DNA of 64,000 nt from Karalla daura. Lineage: Eukaryota; Chordata; Actinopteri; Chaetodontiformes; Leiognathidae. The stretch lies in contig CM055205.1 of assembly GCA_029224185.1 (NCBI GenBank), forward strand, positions 16,776,942 to 16,840,941. Reading direction: 5' to 3'. Each line of letters opens with the position of its first letter. The first letter of the stretch is position 1. A program made the translations under genes and the position numbers. Below are positions 36,812 to 50,064 of this stretch, piece after piece. The notes beneath the pieces were generated by a model that was not told the DNA's origin, searched no databases, and worked only from the letters and a program-made list of their open reading frames with translations.

Positions 36812-38145
36812 TATGGAAAAAACAACTCAATCCAGGAGGGAGGGAGGAGGTGGAGGAGCACACTATATCAATACTGCTCCACTCGGGCAGGAGGGACGTA
36901 CATTTTTCCTCGCATTCACAGCTTGACAACTTTACGGTCGGCCGGTTTGACACCTAAAGCCAATCACGCAGAGTGGATTTCACTGCAGAGGTGCATCTAG
37001 AGGCTGCGGGTCTCTGCTAACTGAGGGATGACTAATGTATCGGGTTAGTGCACCAGGAAATCAACGCAGGCTGATTTTCATAATCAATAATTTGGCCAGG
37101 AAGTCATGAGGGAGTGGATTTGCTTGGTTTCACTGTTTTGCAGCTTCTGGATGATGATTATCGGGAAGTGGACAGAGATGATAATCAGATATTGTTAATA
37201 TGGAAGAATTAGCATAAAAATCTACTTTAACTGGTAAATTCTACCGCAGGACAAAGAGACCTGACAGATGTGAAAGGCTGGAAATAGAAAGTTTTAGACT
37301 AAATCTGAATCAGGTATTTTAAGTTACTGAATGCATGCAGCGGAGTAAAAAGCTGAGCAGAAGCACAGACGAGAGGAAAATTCCCAAATAAAGATCAATA
37401 AATCTAGCAAAATTAATAGGAGCCATTAAATGACATTATAGTTGCATGGCGCTCGAGGTGACTTTCCACCACTGTTGGAGGTAGTTGGGTTGAACCATTT
37501 TATAGACCAAGGATGTAACTATTAACGGATTAATTAGCAATGAAAATTATCTGCTGCTCCACTTTATGGTTATGGGTAGACGCCTAAAGTGGGCGCAGGA
37601 TAAATCAATACTGTGTCAGTTTAATTCCAAGACTAGAATAACGCAGAGGATCTTTCAGCTGCCATAAAAAGACGCCATATGATGGTGGTGGATGTTGGGT
37701 ATTTTCTTTGCAGAGATTCGCAAGGTGTGTGTGTGTGTTTTCCATTAGCGTATCTCTTCATAAAGCTCATCTCTGATGTGTTGTAGCCATCCAGACTGTG
37801 GCATCATATGTCACGTTTTAATGTCAGGTTACACAGTCATGTTGTGCGATGCCGCGTGATGTGAGGCTGCGGCAAAAAAGACAGAAGAAGAAGAAAAAAA
37901 AGAGAAAAATTCACATGAAGGATTACACACCTAGGGCTTTGTCGCTGCGCGCTACACGGGGCGTTATTTAGCTCCTCGTCTGTGGAAAGACCACAGGATG
38001 GGGTGATGAACATCAGCCCTAGAGTAAACTTCATTATTTATTGTCTGCTAATATACAGGAATGCAGCCGCAGGTATGTGCTGAGTGAGGCCATAAATCAA
38101 GGCAGCAGCAGTGGAAGGGGGGGGGCCCTGGGCGTCGCTCATTAG
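36809..38145. other. Unique AT-rich sequence
   Basis: Single-copy-looking DNA. 37050-37240 has repeated ATAATCA/TTAATAT motifs and might contain a conserved element. A short AAG/A-rich run lies at 37875-37910. No gene seen. Confidence 0.4.
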
Positions 38146-38150
38146 CTGCA

Positions 38151-38204
38151 GCAGGAGAAGAAGAAGAAGAAGAAGAAGAAGGAGTAGAAGAAGAAGAAGG
38201 AGCG
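38151..38204. repeat. (AAG)n microsatellite
   Basis: About 16 AAG/GAA units with GGAGT interruptions. A polypurine strand able to form triplex DNA. Confidence 0.95.
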
Positions 38205-38521
38205 GCGGCTGCACCAGGGCCGGGCCATGTCAGGGTCAGTCTGGAGGATAATCAAAAGCTGTAATTATATCAGGAATGTCCCTCGGGGACCTCAGGGAAC
38301 AGGGGATCGCTGATCGGTATCAGAACCGACCCCGCATAGGACAGACGGACGGACTGAGACAATGGAAAAGAGAAGAAAAAAACGAAGGTGAAAAGAAAAC
38401 GGAGAGAAAACATCTCAATCCTCAAGATGCGGCTGCTGCTGCCTCTGCTTCGGTGGAGAAAAAGCAGCTCTGTTGCAATAATGACACGGCAGAGTGGGAG
38501 GAATAGAAGGACAAAAGTGTG

Positions 38522-38528
<7 letters not shown>

Positions 38529-38561
<33 letters not shown>
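38529..38561. repeat. (GA)n microsatellite
   Basis: About 16 GA units in a wider purine-rich tract (38370-38570). The Ser-Leu and Arg-Glu frames across it are artefacts. Confidence 0.95.
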
Positions 38562-38563
<2 letters not shown>

Positions 38564-38935
38564 AAGACAATAAAATACGTGAGACGTTGACATGTGAGCA
38601 GATAAAACAGACGCAAACCGGCTGTGAAAAGAGAATCAAGAGGCAGAGACGGGGAGACCAGGCCCGGCTTCAGTATCTGCTGTATGAAAGAGGGGTGGGG
38701 GCGGCGGGGACGAGGGGAAGATCAATCATGTGGAATAGCGAAAAGACCTTTCAACAAACTGGCTTTAATCTTCTGACAATGCAACAAACTGGTCCTGATG
38801 TGAAACTTCTTCCTGAGGAGCAGGGGCCCCTGCCTCTAATAACTCCCCTCTGTGAAGACGCTAAATCTTTAATGGAGGGCAAGTTCAGCCCAAAACTTCT
38901 CTCCTGTAGCACGCTACTCGACGCGGATACGGGTT

Positions 38936-38990
38936 GGAAAGGAAAGGGAAGGAAAGGAAAAAAAGAACAAGAACAAGAAAAAAAAAAGCA
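38936..38990. repeat. GGAAA-type polypurine tract
   Basis: Imperfect GGAAAG and GAACAA pentamer/hexamer units ending in A9. Confidence 0.8.
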
Positions 38991-40337
38991 TGGGAAAGTT
39001 TGGAGATGAAGGCCGCTCAGATTGTGGGCAAGCATGCGTAATCTCAGACGTACACGCTGTACTGTACATGTGCAGACGTGAGCGTCGTCGAGGCGGACGA
39101 CGAGTGGACGGGACTGTGTCATGAGCTATTTACAGAAAGAGAAAGAAAAAATAAAATAAAGGCCTCATTTATATTTCATCCCTGCGGCAACCCTCGCCTC
39201 TAAATATTTATTAAGTAATTAAAATAAAAGCCTCTGAAGCTCGAGGTCCTGTGGTGGAGCCGTGGATAAAAAGCGCAGTTCTGTTACAATTAATTCTGTT
39301 TAAGACCCAGGGCTTAAACCGACGGCGTCTTGAATGTATCTGTGGGAGAAGCAGAGGTCTCCTAAATAAATAAATAAATAAATAAAATGAAGCCGGCTGT
39401 CAACGAAGGCCTTACTATGTGCAACACGAGGGCACGAGATGCTCATAAATAACCCGTGAAATCAGAAGCTGGAACGTCAAAACAAACCCAAATCTACTGC
39501 TGCTTCTACATCGTCATCTGTAGATGTGAAGCACCTGCCAGTCAGAACAAAAAAGCTTTGCAGCCAAACAGATCGTGTCCATCCGATAACAATGGAACGA
39601 GACCAGAGAAAAAGCTACCACACCTGGGTTTCATAAACTGCCGTATATTTACTGTAAATAACTCCAGATATGACTCCAAAGCTCCGTCCAAACATCAGCA
39701 TCCAGGAGTAAAACGTCTCTTCAGCTGCAGCTGCAGTAATAAGACGAATTTGATCTGTTTTGACCCCCCCCCCCTCCCCTCAACCACCAGCATTAATGGA
39801 CGTAAATAAGGGTTTACAGCTCATTTAGAGCAGCTAACAGGTGCGCTGAGAGCTGAATGACAGCTTCAGTCTCGCAGCACAGATGTTGACTGATGTTCGA
39901 CCGCAGCATCAGCCGAATCCCCAACGGCTGATTCGTACTTGACTCGTATCCTCCTGTCCTCTGTAAGTGTTTGATTTGTTCAGCGGATCGACTTCACAAA
40001 GTGAAGATGCGGCAGATTTACACAGAAAAATAAGCAGAGGAAGGGATGGATTTAAAGGACGAGGATGTGGAACAAAGACATGTTATTGGAAACTGCTTTT
40101 GTGTGTTATTGGAAAGCGATAAAGGATGGAGCCAGTTTAACTGTGTGTGAGTTTGTAAGATAAGATCTTTAGTTTCACACATTTACCACGATATGCAAAA
40201 CACAGCTGAGGCTGATAAGATTATTAATGTATTACAGTGTTTGGTCTCCATTGAAGCAACTTGAAATGACTTTTTCCACTGAAAAAATCCAAAAGTCCAA
40301 TAATTTCTTGACTATCGCATACGTGCATACATGCATG
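38991..40337. other. Unique sequence, no gene seen
   Basis: A short (AAAT)6 tract lies at 39363-39387. A C run lies at 39765-39774. The open frame at 39456-39809 has no recognised domain. No exon called. Confidence 0.4.
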
Positions 40338-40349
40338 CACACACACACA

Positions 40350-40388
<39 letters not shown>
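40338..40388. repeat. Compound (AC)n(TC)n(AC)n microsatellite
   Basis: About 6 AC, then about 10 TC, then about 9 AC units without spacers. Confidence 0.95.
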
Positions 40389-40689
40389 TAAACACAACAC
40401 TGATCCAAGAGGCTACTCCTGGTATTGCAGATTCACAAAATGACCAAAAAAATATTGAGGAAACATACAGTGATAAAAATAATTTTATCTATGATTTTTA
40501 TCATTTGTGTGTGTGTGTGTGTATGTAAGTTGTCAGGATAGTAGTCTAGATCACCTGTGTTGATCTGCATCCAAATACATTGTAGATGCAAATGTTCAGG
40601 TTTATCTGATAACTCCTCTTAGCTCCTTCGTTTTCTGCTCTTTCCGGGTGTCCTGCTGCACAGTTCATATCAGACAATTCTTGCGTGTA
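40389..40689. other. Unique sequence, no gene seen
   Basis: AT-rich spacer with a short (GT)n at about 40507-40521. Confidence 0.4.
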
Positions 40690-40960
40690 TTTGCTCAATA
40701 AAATACTGGGCATGAGTCATACTTTTATTTAATTTCTGTGCCGAGTTTAATTGCTCTCATTGTGACCTGGCACACAGCGGGCCCAGGATTGTGTAAGACA
40801 CCTGAGCCGGAGCTGTGTTTTTTCTGTCATCTCCCAGAACTTTTCACACCCAGTTAAAAACATGTACATATTTTTATCCCAGTTTTCAGTTTTGTACTCT
40901 GCCACTTGGCAGGGAGACAAGTAGACAATAACTTTTAATTACTGACAGTTAAGGGGTGGA
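40690..40960. promoter_or_regulatory. Candidate conserved non-coding element
   Basis: Non-coding, non-repetitive, free of homopolymers until a G-rich edge at 40957. It contains TTAATTA (40935-40941), TTTAATTGCTC and ATGAGTCA (40713-40720, an AP-1-like site). The texture is that of an intronic enhancer; conservation is untested. Confidence 0.25.
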
Positions 40961-41039
40961 GGGGGGGGTGGGAGGGGGCAGAAAGGAGAAATGCGACAAG
41001 AGGGAAACAGATAGGCTGACAGTTTGGCAGGCAATCAGG

Positions 41040-41345
41040 CATGAAAAGACTAATGGCACCAATTACAACTGATGTGGGCCGGGTTGATCCGTGCTTCTTA
41101 TGCAAGGCTTGCTTTTGATTTTTAAGTTGTTATTTCTTTTTTTCTTCCAAACCGTGTTTTACAGTGAGTCTCTGGCATGCACGCCTTTCTCTTTCAGTGA
41201 TTGTGAGAGCAGAGCCATTAGAGTGTACAAAAGCACAATCACATTAATTAGAAGGGAAGCAACAGGCAGATTTGCCCATGAATTCAGATTAAGGCTCCGG
41301 GGACTCAAGTGCTCCAGCTGATAAAATGTGTGCAAGTCTCTAAGG
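41040..41345. promoter_or_regulatory. Candidate conserved non-coding element
   Basis: Dense short motifs without repeats: CCAATTACAA near 41060, TTAATTA at 41244-41250, and a balanced, low-CpG composition. With the block at 40690-40960 it forms the best enhancer-like stretch in the window. Inference only. Confidence 0.25.
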
Positions 41346-41439
41346 CAATGACAGATTGAAAACAATAATGCATATTTAGGGTAGAAATTATATATTTATG
41401 GAGCTTTGGAGCATTGTTGATCCATAGTAAGAGGGTATC

Positions 41440-41535
41440 AGTAGGGAGTTTGCATATTCTCCCTGCATCTGCAAAGATTTTTAGATGGAAGGCTAAAACA
41501 TGCAGTGAGGTGGATTGGAGATTGTCCATTGCATA
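41440..41535 (-). mobile_element. Family-A short interspersed repeat, minus orientation
   Basis: Blocks GGAGTTTGCATATTCTCCCT, then AAAACATGCAGTGAGGTGG, then ATTGGAGATTGTCCA occur in family order with gaps. The copy is central and truncated. Confidence 0.55.
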
Positions 41536-42800
41536 TTCCTGTCTTGTCCCCATTGCCTCTTTATTCTTTTGCTTTTCCATTGCGAGAACTACATAGCACC
41601 TGGTCCCATTTTCTGTGCCTGTTGGGTCGAGGCTTCAAGCGAGCAGAGCCATCACTTTGATGTTAACAGACTACCAGCCTCTGATAGGGCAAAGAGCATA
41701 GCAAAATGCGGTGTATCTTGAAATACACATGCTTTGCTATGTTGCTTTGAGAAATGGACCCGTACCATAATCCAGTCCAGTTTTCAAGGACTCTCAAGCT
41801 GCATCAAACATTCTAACTTAAGAAATATTTCATGGTAATTTTCCACATTAGCTGCGGTCGTCTTTTCTCGGTAATCAGTTGACAAACGACCGTGTTCTTT
41901 GCAGTCGATGTCCAATTGCGAGCGCCACCTTTTTAAATACTGCGTGTCACTTTTGTGATAATAACAATTTCAGCCCAAAGTCATTAACAGCTCCCCATCA
42001 ATCACGTCTGCCCCCAAAGTGAGAGATGTTACAATAATAATGGATGATCGGGTACGGTGCAGCGCTGTTGCTACGCACACCGCCATAAATCCTGGATACA
42101 CAAACCGTGATCCCAGACTGGTAATATACATCATTTCCTTTTATGTAGCTGCTCGTTGCACCCCATTTCCCTCAAGATGTCCTTGGTATCCCTACATCTT
42201 TTTTTTTTTTTACTCACCTTTCTCCCGCTCCCCTTTGTGCATCTGTGAGAATGAGCTCCGGTGAATAAATATTCTTTTTATGCCTGTCACTCCAGCACCT
42301 GGCGTAGCACGACTCTATCTGATTGATGCTGACATAAACAGAGCAAAAACTGATCAGCTAAGTAGCAGAATATCGATTTTATGAACGGAAGGATTTACGT
42401 TGAGTGACTATACTTCAAAGAAAGAAATTTAGTGTGAATACAATATCTCCACAAAGCGCCAAGACAGAGAGGCATCACACATCGGCTTGCTTGTATTCCA
42501 CCAATGGGTTCCAGTAAAGTGTATGTTCATATAGAAAAGGCCGAGGCAGGAGGATGGAAAACAGGTCTGACAGCGAACAGGAAGTTCATGTGGTTTGTTT
42601 GTGGCACAGCTGTGTGTTTGACATTTGGCCGTTATTTATATGCAAACGTAAAAACTTGTTAATTAATATATTTGCCCTCCGTCAGTCTTCTTTCACAGCA
42701 TTCACAGAGAACCTGTCTGGTCTCGCGAGCCACTCAAAGTGTTACTCAAACAAAAGGCAACACAGACGTATAGAACTCACACACATATGCACACGCCTCT
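41536..42800. other. Unique sequence, no gene seen
   Basis: AT-rich intronic DNA with a T12 run near 42200. No coding or repeat signature beyond that. Confidence 0.4.
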
Positions 42801-42880
42801 CACACTCACACCTAGTGGCACATTGGAGTCGCACATCCATCGAAACATGCACGTTTTAGACTGTGGGAGGAGCTCTGACC
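42801..42880 (+). mobile_element. Family-A fragment, plus orientation
   Basis: CACCTAGTGGCACATTGGAG, then AAACATGCACGTTTTAGACT, then GTGGGAGGA: the left third of the repeat. Confidence 0.5.
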
Positions 42881-44240
42881 CAAACCAAAACCCATACCTG
42901 AGCGACCCTGTCAGTCACTCAGCCACAGAGCACCTGTTACTGCGTCTAAATGAGCTGTAAACTCTTATATTTGTTAATTAACACTTGTGGGGAAAAAAGT
43001 AGGCAGTACAGGTCAGAACTGTCTCATTACTGTGGAGGCGGAGGAACAGACGGCTCACTTCTGAACTTCTGACCCATTCTGCTACGAGACCACAGCTCTA
43101 GCCTGAGCCTAGTCTGAACCACCGTCAGGCCGCAATAGAAAATGTGACTTACGTAAACTCATTTGAAACAAGTACTGTGTTTCTGTGTCTTACAGCTATG
43201 GACTGAACCCCTGCTCCTTTTTTTAAAATAAAACAAAAACCCACCCATGTGCAAAAATCCCCAAGTGACTTAAAGTGATAAAGTTATAGTGCATGCACTG
43301 TGGCCTAAGAACAAAGTAGGTCGGAGACTGTTGCGTCATCGCATTAATATCTCATGTAAAGTCCCGGGGACCTCCGCTGACACATTAAGGTGCCCGCTCT
43401 GATGATGCATTAACTGATCAGCCAACGGTCACTTGGCCAGCGAACAGCAGGCAGGAGAAACTTCTTGAGAGCCGTTATTCTCCTCTCCATTACGCTCAGT
43501 AAGTCTGGAGCCGGCGTCCGGGCAGGTTTATGGGGTAATGGCCAGTCTCCGAGTACAGTAAGTGTCCTATGGCTATTGATCCGGGTATGCTAAGAAGGTG
43601 AGCGAATGCTGGGAAGCTGCAGGCTGCAGAGTGCTCCGGAGCCTGGCCTGTCCGAGCTCCGGGGCGTCTGTCTGGGCTCCGGGATGTCCGGAGGTGGTCG
43701 GGGCAGCTGCAGACTGAGTGGAACCAGCCTCCGCTGCCACGCCACCCATACGACGACTTCTTAATGGCTTCTCCTCTCAGAGTAGACCAACGAATGCGGT
43801 GTAACCTTACCTACTGCTTCAGGTTTAAAAAGGGCATAAAAAGAGCAAACTATCAAGCGCCGGGGGTTTCATCGACTCGCGGGGTCGTCGAAAGGTTCGG
43901 TCTGCGATTTCTTACCAGCGACCAGCAAAAGATGCATGAACTGCATTAAGTTTACATGAGTGACGGGAGCCAGAGACTCTGCAGAGACCCGCCCCACGTG
44001 ACGCGAGATCACATCCATACAAATAATACATTGATGGATGGGCTCTCGGCAAATTTCCCTTTATAGCAGTCACATTAAGGAGCACAAACTGCAGTAATGC
44101 CTCAAACCCTGCTGGACATCTGGCAGCCAAGGACTCTCCGGAGACTCTGGCAAAGGAGCAGAACATCTCATGCGATGTCAGTGGACCTGTCAAAGCAATC
44201 TGTTTTTCTCTGCCATGGGTCAGAGGCCAGAACTCTGAGT
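42881..44240. other. Unique sequence, GC-rich right half
   Basis: 43600-43735 is GC-rich with recurring GGGCTCCGGG/GTCCGG words. No exon recognised. Confidence 0.4.
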
Positions 44241-44244
44241 GCAT

Positions 44245-44245
44245 G

Positions 44246-44276
<31 letters not shown>

Positions 44277-44301
44277 GCACACACACACACACACACACAC
44301 A
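44245..44301. repeat. (CA)n microsatellite
   Basis: About 28 units with a GACG interruption near 44274. Confidence 0.95.
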
Positions 44302-44497
44302 AGCATCACATACAACTCGAGTGCCGATGCGTTGCCTGAAGCGATTCCACCTGTGCAGCCTCTCCTCCCTCTGCCCCTCTGTTTGTCTTTCCTGATTATC
44401 TCACTTTATTCCTCCCCATTTTCTCGAGCCTTCTTGCGTTCCCCTCGCCTCGTTCCTGAATCCTGATGCCCTCTTTCCATCGGCTTCATTAAGAGAT

Positions 44498-44511
44498 GCA
44501 CGTGCACGTGC
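44498..44511. promoter_or_regulatory. Palindromic double E-box
   Basis: GCACGTGCACGTGC is a perfect palindrome holding two adjacent CACGTG E-boxes, the site type bound by MYC/MAX, USF and CLOCK family bHLH factors. Function here is unknown. Confidence 0.35.
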
Positions 44512-46675
44512 CGGCTCATGCCAGGTGTCCTTGAGAGCCCGGAGTCGGAGGCAGTGTGCGCATGTTTTCCGCATCCATGCGAGCTGTTGCTTCTCCCTGG
44601 GTAAAACCAGATGAAATGTGCTTTGTCTAACCTTGATGTTCCTCAACTCCCTTCTCTGCAGCAGAAAAGAGCAAAACAAGAGCAAAAAAATTGTCCGACA
44701 CTGAAGTGTTTGGAGTCTGTAATTGGTGGGCCCTGAGCGGCGGAGTCTTCATCGCATGTCAAGGAGAATTATACCCCAAAGTTATAAATCCTCCTATTCT
44801 TTAACCCCGCCTCATTCTATTCTATCCTCCTGCCTGTTTTTAGCATTTAAAGATACAACTCGACTCCATTCACTGACCGAATGGACGCCGTGGCAGCTAC
44901 AGGGCGTCTGCTCGCCTTCGTTACAGGGGACACTTTAGATTGGTGCCCTATTGGAAGCAGCCTTTGCTTTCACAACAGGCGGCCTCAATTACTCTCGCTA
45001 TTTCATCACATTATTACCGTCAGACTCGAGCAGCTGTATTGTGGTTGGTCGCATTTAGGTCTCCGAGACCCTTAGAGACCCACGGTGTTAATGAGCAAGG
45101 TTAGGGCGCACTTCTGCTTGCGCACTGAAGCCATTTGTACCCAAATGACATTTCCTTTGTTAGAATGAGCCCGTATTAGTGCCTAATGTGGAGAGTCACC
45201 CAAGGCACCTGCACAGTATTCATATTCAAAGAAGAGTAAAAAAGAGACTCTAGGAGACTTTATTAAAACCGATATTGCCTCGCACCTTTCGGTATATATC
45301 TGTAAGGATAAAGGAGAAAAAAAAACATCATTCACTTTGTCAGACACAGGTATTCACTTTGTCTTCACCTTAATCACATCTTTCAGGCACCGAGCCATAG
45401 ATGGGGAGTCTCTGAGGGAAGAATTTCGCTGACAGGAAATTATGAAAAAGAATTAATTTGACCTTGGCTTGCAGCAAAGAAAAGAGGAGGAAGACGGAGG
45501 GGGCAGAACGAGCGGAGGAGACGGAGCACAGGGGTGGAAAGACGGAGTCGAGGGAGGTTTGAGGAGGAAGTGGCCCCCACAGAGGGCAGGATCCCGAGGA
45601 GAGAACTCGGATAATGAGAGCTCTCAGATCCCCACACGGAGCGAGACATCCGATTCACAGAGAAGCCCAAAGGAAGGACAGTAGTCACCCTGAGCCCCCC
45701 TCGGCCTCCACAGTGAAAGGTTTCAATAAAGACTTTGGAGGAAAGACTCTATTCACTCTTGATGATGTCCAGAATAGGAAACAGTTCACAGTTTAACCTT
45801 GTTAGGCCCACTCCTAATGTGAGATGTGCTCTCAACTCGATCATCATGTTGGCAGGACAACAGCTCTGCTATGTCTCTCCAAAATAAGCCGTTCACATTA
45901 AGAAATTTTGACCGCTGTATGAATATTTAAGATATTTAAATGCAGTGCTTCAGCTTTATTAAAAAGTAGAAAATTATATGTTATGTTAATGTTATATTAA
46001 ATGACTGTGAAAGCAGCTTGTGTGCGGTTTGTTGGACTTTAAATAAATAATAATTGATTTAAAGGGGTGTAAAAAGATGAAGTATTTATCTTTGATTTTT
46101 GAAGCTTTAGGTTCTTTCAGACATACTTCAGATGCTATTCTACAGTACAAGCACTTTCAAAAACTAAAAACTAAAACTAAACAACAGAGCACGGCATCAT
46201 CTCCCTGAACGAGATGCTAAATGTTAAGCGACATAGATACAGAGGAGGAACCAGGAGTGTGTGCGTACAGTATGCTGCCATTTCACCAGTATGGATCGAT
46301 ATCCAAACATTATACATGAATAAGGACCTGATGATGTTCCAGAAGCTGCTGCATGTCTGCAGAGAGGAAGTTAAGTTTGGGAGTGAAAATACTTGAGGAT
46401 CCTCTGGCTGAGATGGTTCAATGAGTCCTGCCCGTGCTTATAGGCCGCCTCGCTGCTCCCGAGCCCGGCTAACAATGTTCTTTCCCCAAAGCCCGCTGAA
46501 AGTTATCGATCTGGCTGCTTGTTATCCCGCAATCACCAGACTGTAAAATGAAGTGTTAATCTACTCCCCGGGGGAGGAGGTGGAACCCACCAGTATGCAA
46601 CCGTAGTAGTCGCTCCAGATCTTCACGTCAGCAAACTTCACATGCTGAACTACTTTAAAACCGTGGAAAGAAAAA
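44512..46675. other. Unique sequence, no gene seen
   Basis: A purine-rich GGAGG stretch at 45478-45560 gives an open frame (45469-45684) rich in Gly/Glu/Arg/Ser; it lacks clear splice sites and is not called. The rest is AT-rich intron-like DNA. Confidence 0.4.
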
Positions 46676-46702
46676 CCAGGAGGAGGAGGAGGAGGAGGAG
46701 GA
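46676..46702. repeat. (GGA)n tract
   Basis: About 8 GGA units. Confidence 0.9.
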
Positions 46703-49700
46703 CATTCTGTTCAGTGAAGCTCTCTGACTGAAGAGATTTCCTCTTATTAAGCCACGAGGCTGAGAGAGATAATTCATTAAGGTGCCCGGAGCAAAGGAAC
46801 CGAGGTCTGCTGCAGCACAACAGGAAAGCTTCCTTCATTTGCAGCCCCGGGGCCACGAAAAGCTGTTCTGAACTTTTTCAACCTGGGACTTGCATGGGAA
46901 ATTTATACTATTGTGTCTGAGATTCAGACTTAGAGGAGTGCAGCTCTTGTTCTGTGGAAGTTTATATTAACCACGGGCACCTGCATTATCAGAATAAAAA
47001 GAAGAAATTTTAGAGAAACACATTAATAATAATTTGTTTTTCTACTTTATGTGAACGCTAACAAAAACAAACTTCTCTGGAACTTTAAACAGATGCTGCA
47101 GCGACAACAGGCACAAACGCACAAAGTGAGGCAAAGTGCAACTGTCTGTGCGTAATTTCTTTCAAAGTTGCCGTCGTCCCCTCTTCTAAATGAGACTCTG
47201 TTACAGTAAATGAAGCATAAACAGCAAGCGCGTGTCTACAGTCACAGATTAGCGCTATGTACTCAGAAAACCACTTTCATGCAGCTCTGTCAGCTGTGTA
47301 ATTCAAGTTTCTCTTAAGAGTGATGATTTCACAAGCCAGTAATAGCATATTTACTGGCGTAGGGCTGTTATTGAAAACTCTGAAATGGTTATAAGCATGA
47401 AATTGAATACAGAAGAAGACCAAAATGAGTTTTTTTTTTTTTAGTAGGGGAGAATTGTGACGGCTTAACAGCTTCAAATCTTTGTATTAGAGTTAATTCA
47501 GAGAGATCTGTTGCAGCCACTGGAGGCTTTTACACACAACTATTAAAACTGTTTAATGCGATCATCAAGAAAACAACCTAATTAATCCTGATACCCTCAA
47601 TCCTTCTCTTTCCAAGTGCCCCAGCATGCGACTTTTTAAGCTGTCAGAGGTTTGTATGAAGCTATAACTCAGTCTGACTTCACCAGAAGTGAGACAGATG
47701 CTTCACTTTTACCTCCCGTCCTCTGCATTATATCTGCAGGTGCGGAAAGGTCTTTGTTTCTATGGATACACACATATTAAAGCTAAATATAATCAGCCAC
47801 AACAGGCACAAAAACCACAGACAGCTGCTGTTGCTCCTGCTAAACCCGTATCATTTGTTACATCACCTCATAAAACTGTTTTATTGGCTTTCCCCCCTAC
47901 GATTTGATGCTTTATTAAATGTCCCAGGTCTTCACATTTTGGCTGTTTCCTAGGACGTGTTGCCATTTTACGGCAGCTTTTTCTGTTGATTTTATCTTTT
48001 GTCTTCATTTCCGCCATTTTTCACGCACAGGACAACAGAGCACTCCAATAAAGCCGATACGCGAAAAAACGTCTTCTGTCATAACAACGGCTCACTTTGC
48101 ATAAACGGAGCGTTCGGCAAATAAGCAACTTGGATTTTTTTGTTAATAAACAAAAAAAAATAATATTTGGGATCACCTCATTAAAACCTGTGCACGCAGT
48201 GGCCCCTTCAAACGAACTCCAACGATTAGAGCCGACCTTTCACCTCCCACGTTTACAAACTTGGAGAAACAATCGTCTCTCAGCTGCCGGTTTACAAACA
48301 CAACAAACGTTGCTCCTTTGAGACGTTTCCAAGTTCAAGTCAGCTTTATTTAACGTGCCCATATCACTCAAGACATTCAGACCTGGTTTGCACCAAATTC
48401 TTCATTAAAGACACACAGAAGTGCATGTGTGAAAAGAGCAACTTTTAATTCATTGCCTAGTCTTTAATAAGACTTTAATAAAGTTTTTTTTAAAGGGTTT
48501 TAATAAAGTAGAGAAATGTAACAATGTAAAACAACTATCCAGTGCTACTATGAACCTCTACTCTGCAGCGAGGCGCTTTACATAAGCTCGTTGACTCTCT
48601 GCCGTTATCATCTCAAAATTACGTCCAATTTTTCAAATATGTGACCATATAACATGTCCTAGTGAACCGCTCGGCGCATTTCAAGCAAAGTGCCTCTGAA
48701 AATTGCCCAAACAGCTTCTGAACCTCGGTCCAACACATGCACCTTTCAGATGCAGATTTCACAGGGCTGCATTAAACTCCCCGAGTTCAACAAGCGGTTG
48801 CGCTTTATGCAGAGCTCAAAGAGTTAGTATCCGACTGTCTCCATCCAACTCTCTCTCTCTCGCTCTCTCTCTCTTTTCTTTCTTCCCACCACAACACATG
48901 CAGCGAGGGTGACGGTGAGAACCCTCTACTTTCCGTTTTTCCATAAATTAATTTACTTCTTCTAGCGCCCGGCCTCCTCAAAGTGCCACTATCGGGCCAT
49001 CCACTCGACGCGGGCTCGTCGGCGTTCGGGTATCGCTCTCTGTTTGGAGTGCAGGTGGCTGCCGTGTCTGTTGACTGTAAAGCAATAAACGATGAGCCTC
49101 GCTCGCTCTCCTCCTCGTCCCCGCAGCAGAAAGGAAAGGAAGAGCGAGGGGAGAGAGGGGAAATCTAATTATTTCCCTCCCATGGCCCGGCAAGCCTTAA
49201 AGGTTAATCACTGTCCGTCTAGCTAATTCTGTCTGGGTACACTGCAGTAATTACAACACCCCGCTCTCTCTCTTTCTCTCTCGCCTTTTTTTTTTCTCTA
49301 TTGTGTACCTCGCTCGCTCCGGCACTCTCCTCTGCGACCTCTCTTTTTATAGATAGTGGATGTCTCTCGTGCTCTGCCATGTTCCCCTCTCCGTCTCTTC
49401 TCTCCTCTCGCTGCAGCTACGCAGCGTGAAATCGCATATGTGCGGCCTCTTACATGTTTCACCTCTTGGTGCCCGCCTTCATTCACGTCAATGGAGTCAA
49501 ATAATGGAACCCTCGCCTTCTTGTTCGCTTATGTTATCTAAACCAGCATATTGTTTGCATTTCATTTCACTGTTCTTTTGGTTTTTTTACCACAGAGGAG
49601 TCAATAGCCGTACAGCTCGATGTCAACTGTCTATTTTTGGTTCCTTTGTAGTGGCCACTTCTTTCTCCCCATCTTGACATATGGTTTAAGAGTTATGGAG

Positions 49701-50064
49701 GGAGTCGACCTCTTAATCCACATAGCACTGACTGATTGTGTCTTCCATCAGCTCCACGTTACATCCCATAAACTGCAAGACCTCCCCCCTCCCATCTATG
49801 ATCTTTCCCACTTTGTACCTTAATGGTCTGCTGCAGAGTGACTACGTTTGTGTGGTATGATGTGGATTAACAATGTATTTTGATGAATTTTTAAATAACT
49901 TTAAAAAATAAGGATTTCTAAGCAGGGTTTTGCAGGTTCATGTTCAACAATCAGCAGACCAACAAATGGGGACAGTGTCTCAATTCCTGGAATGTGAGAA
50001 AAGTACTGTAATGGAAATACTTGTAGTCGCACAAATACACACACACAAACTATTCGGTCTCATA
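46703..50064. other. Unique sequence with short low-complexity tracts
   Basis: Poly-T at 47430-47442. CT-rich tracts at about 48849-48875 and 49264-49300. CpG-rich patch at 48960-49140. 48330-48400 (AGTTCAAGTCAGCTTTATTT) resembles the edge of a dispersed fish repeat but is too short to call. No gene seen. Confidence 0.35.

Noticed and set aside
45469..45684. Plus-strand frame with Gly/Glu/Arg then Ser/Thr-rich sequence
   Set aside because: It briefly looked exon-like, but it is driven by a GGAGG-rich tract, has no convincing acceptor and donor pair, and matches no family I know.
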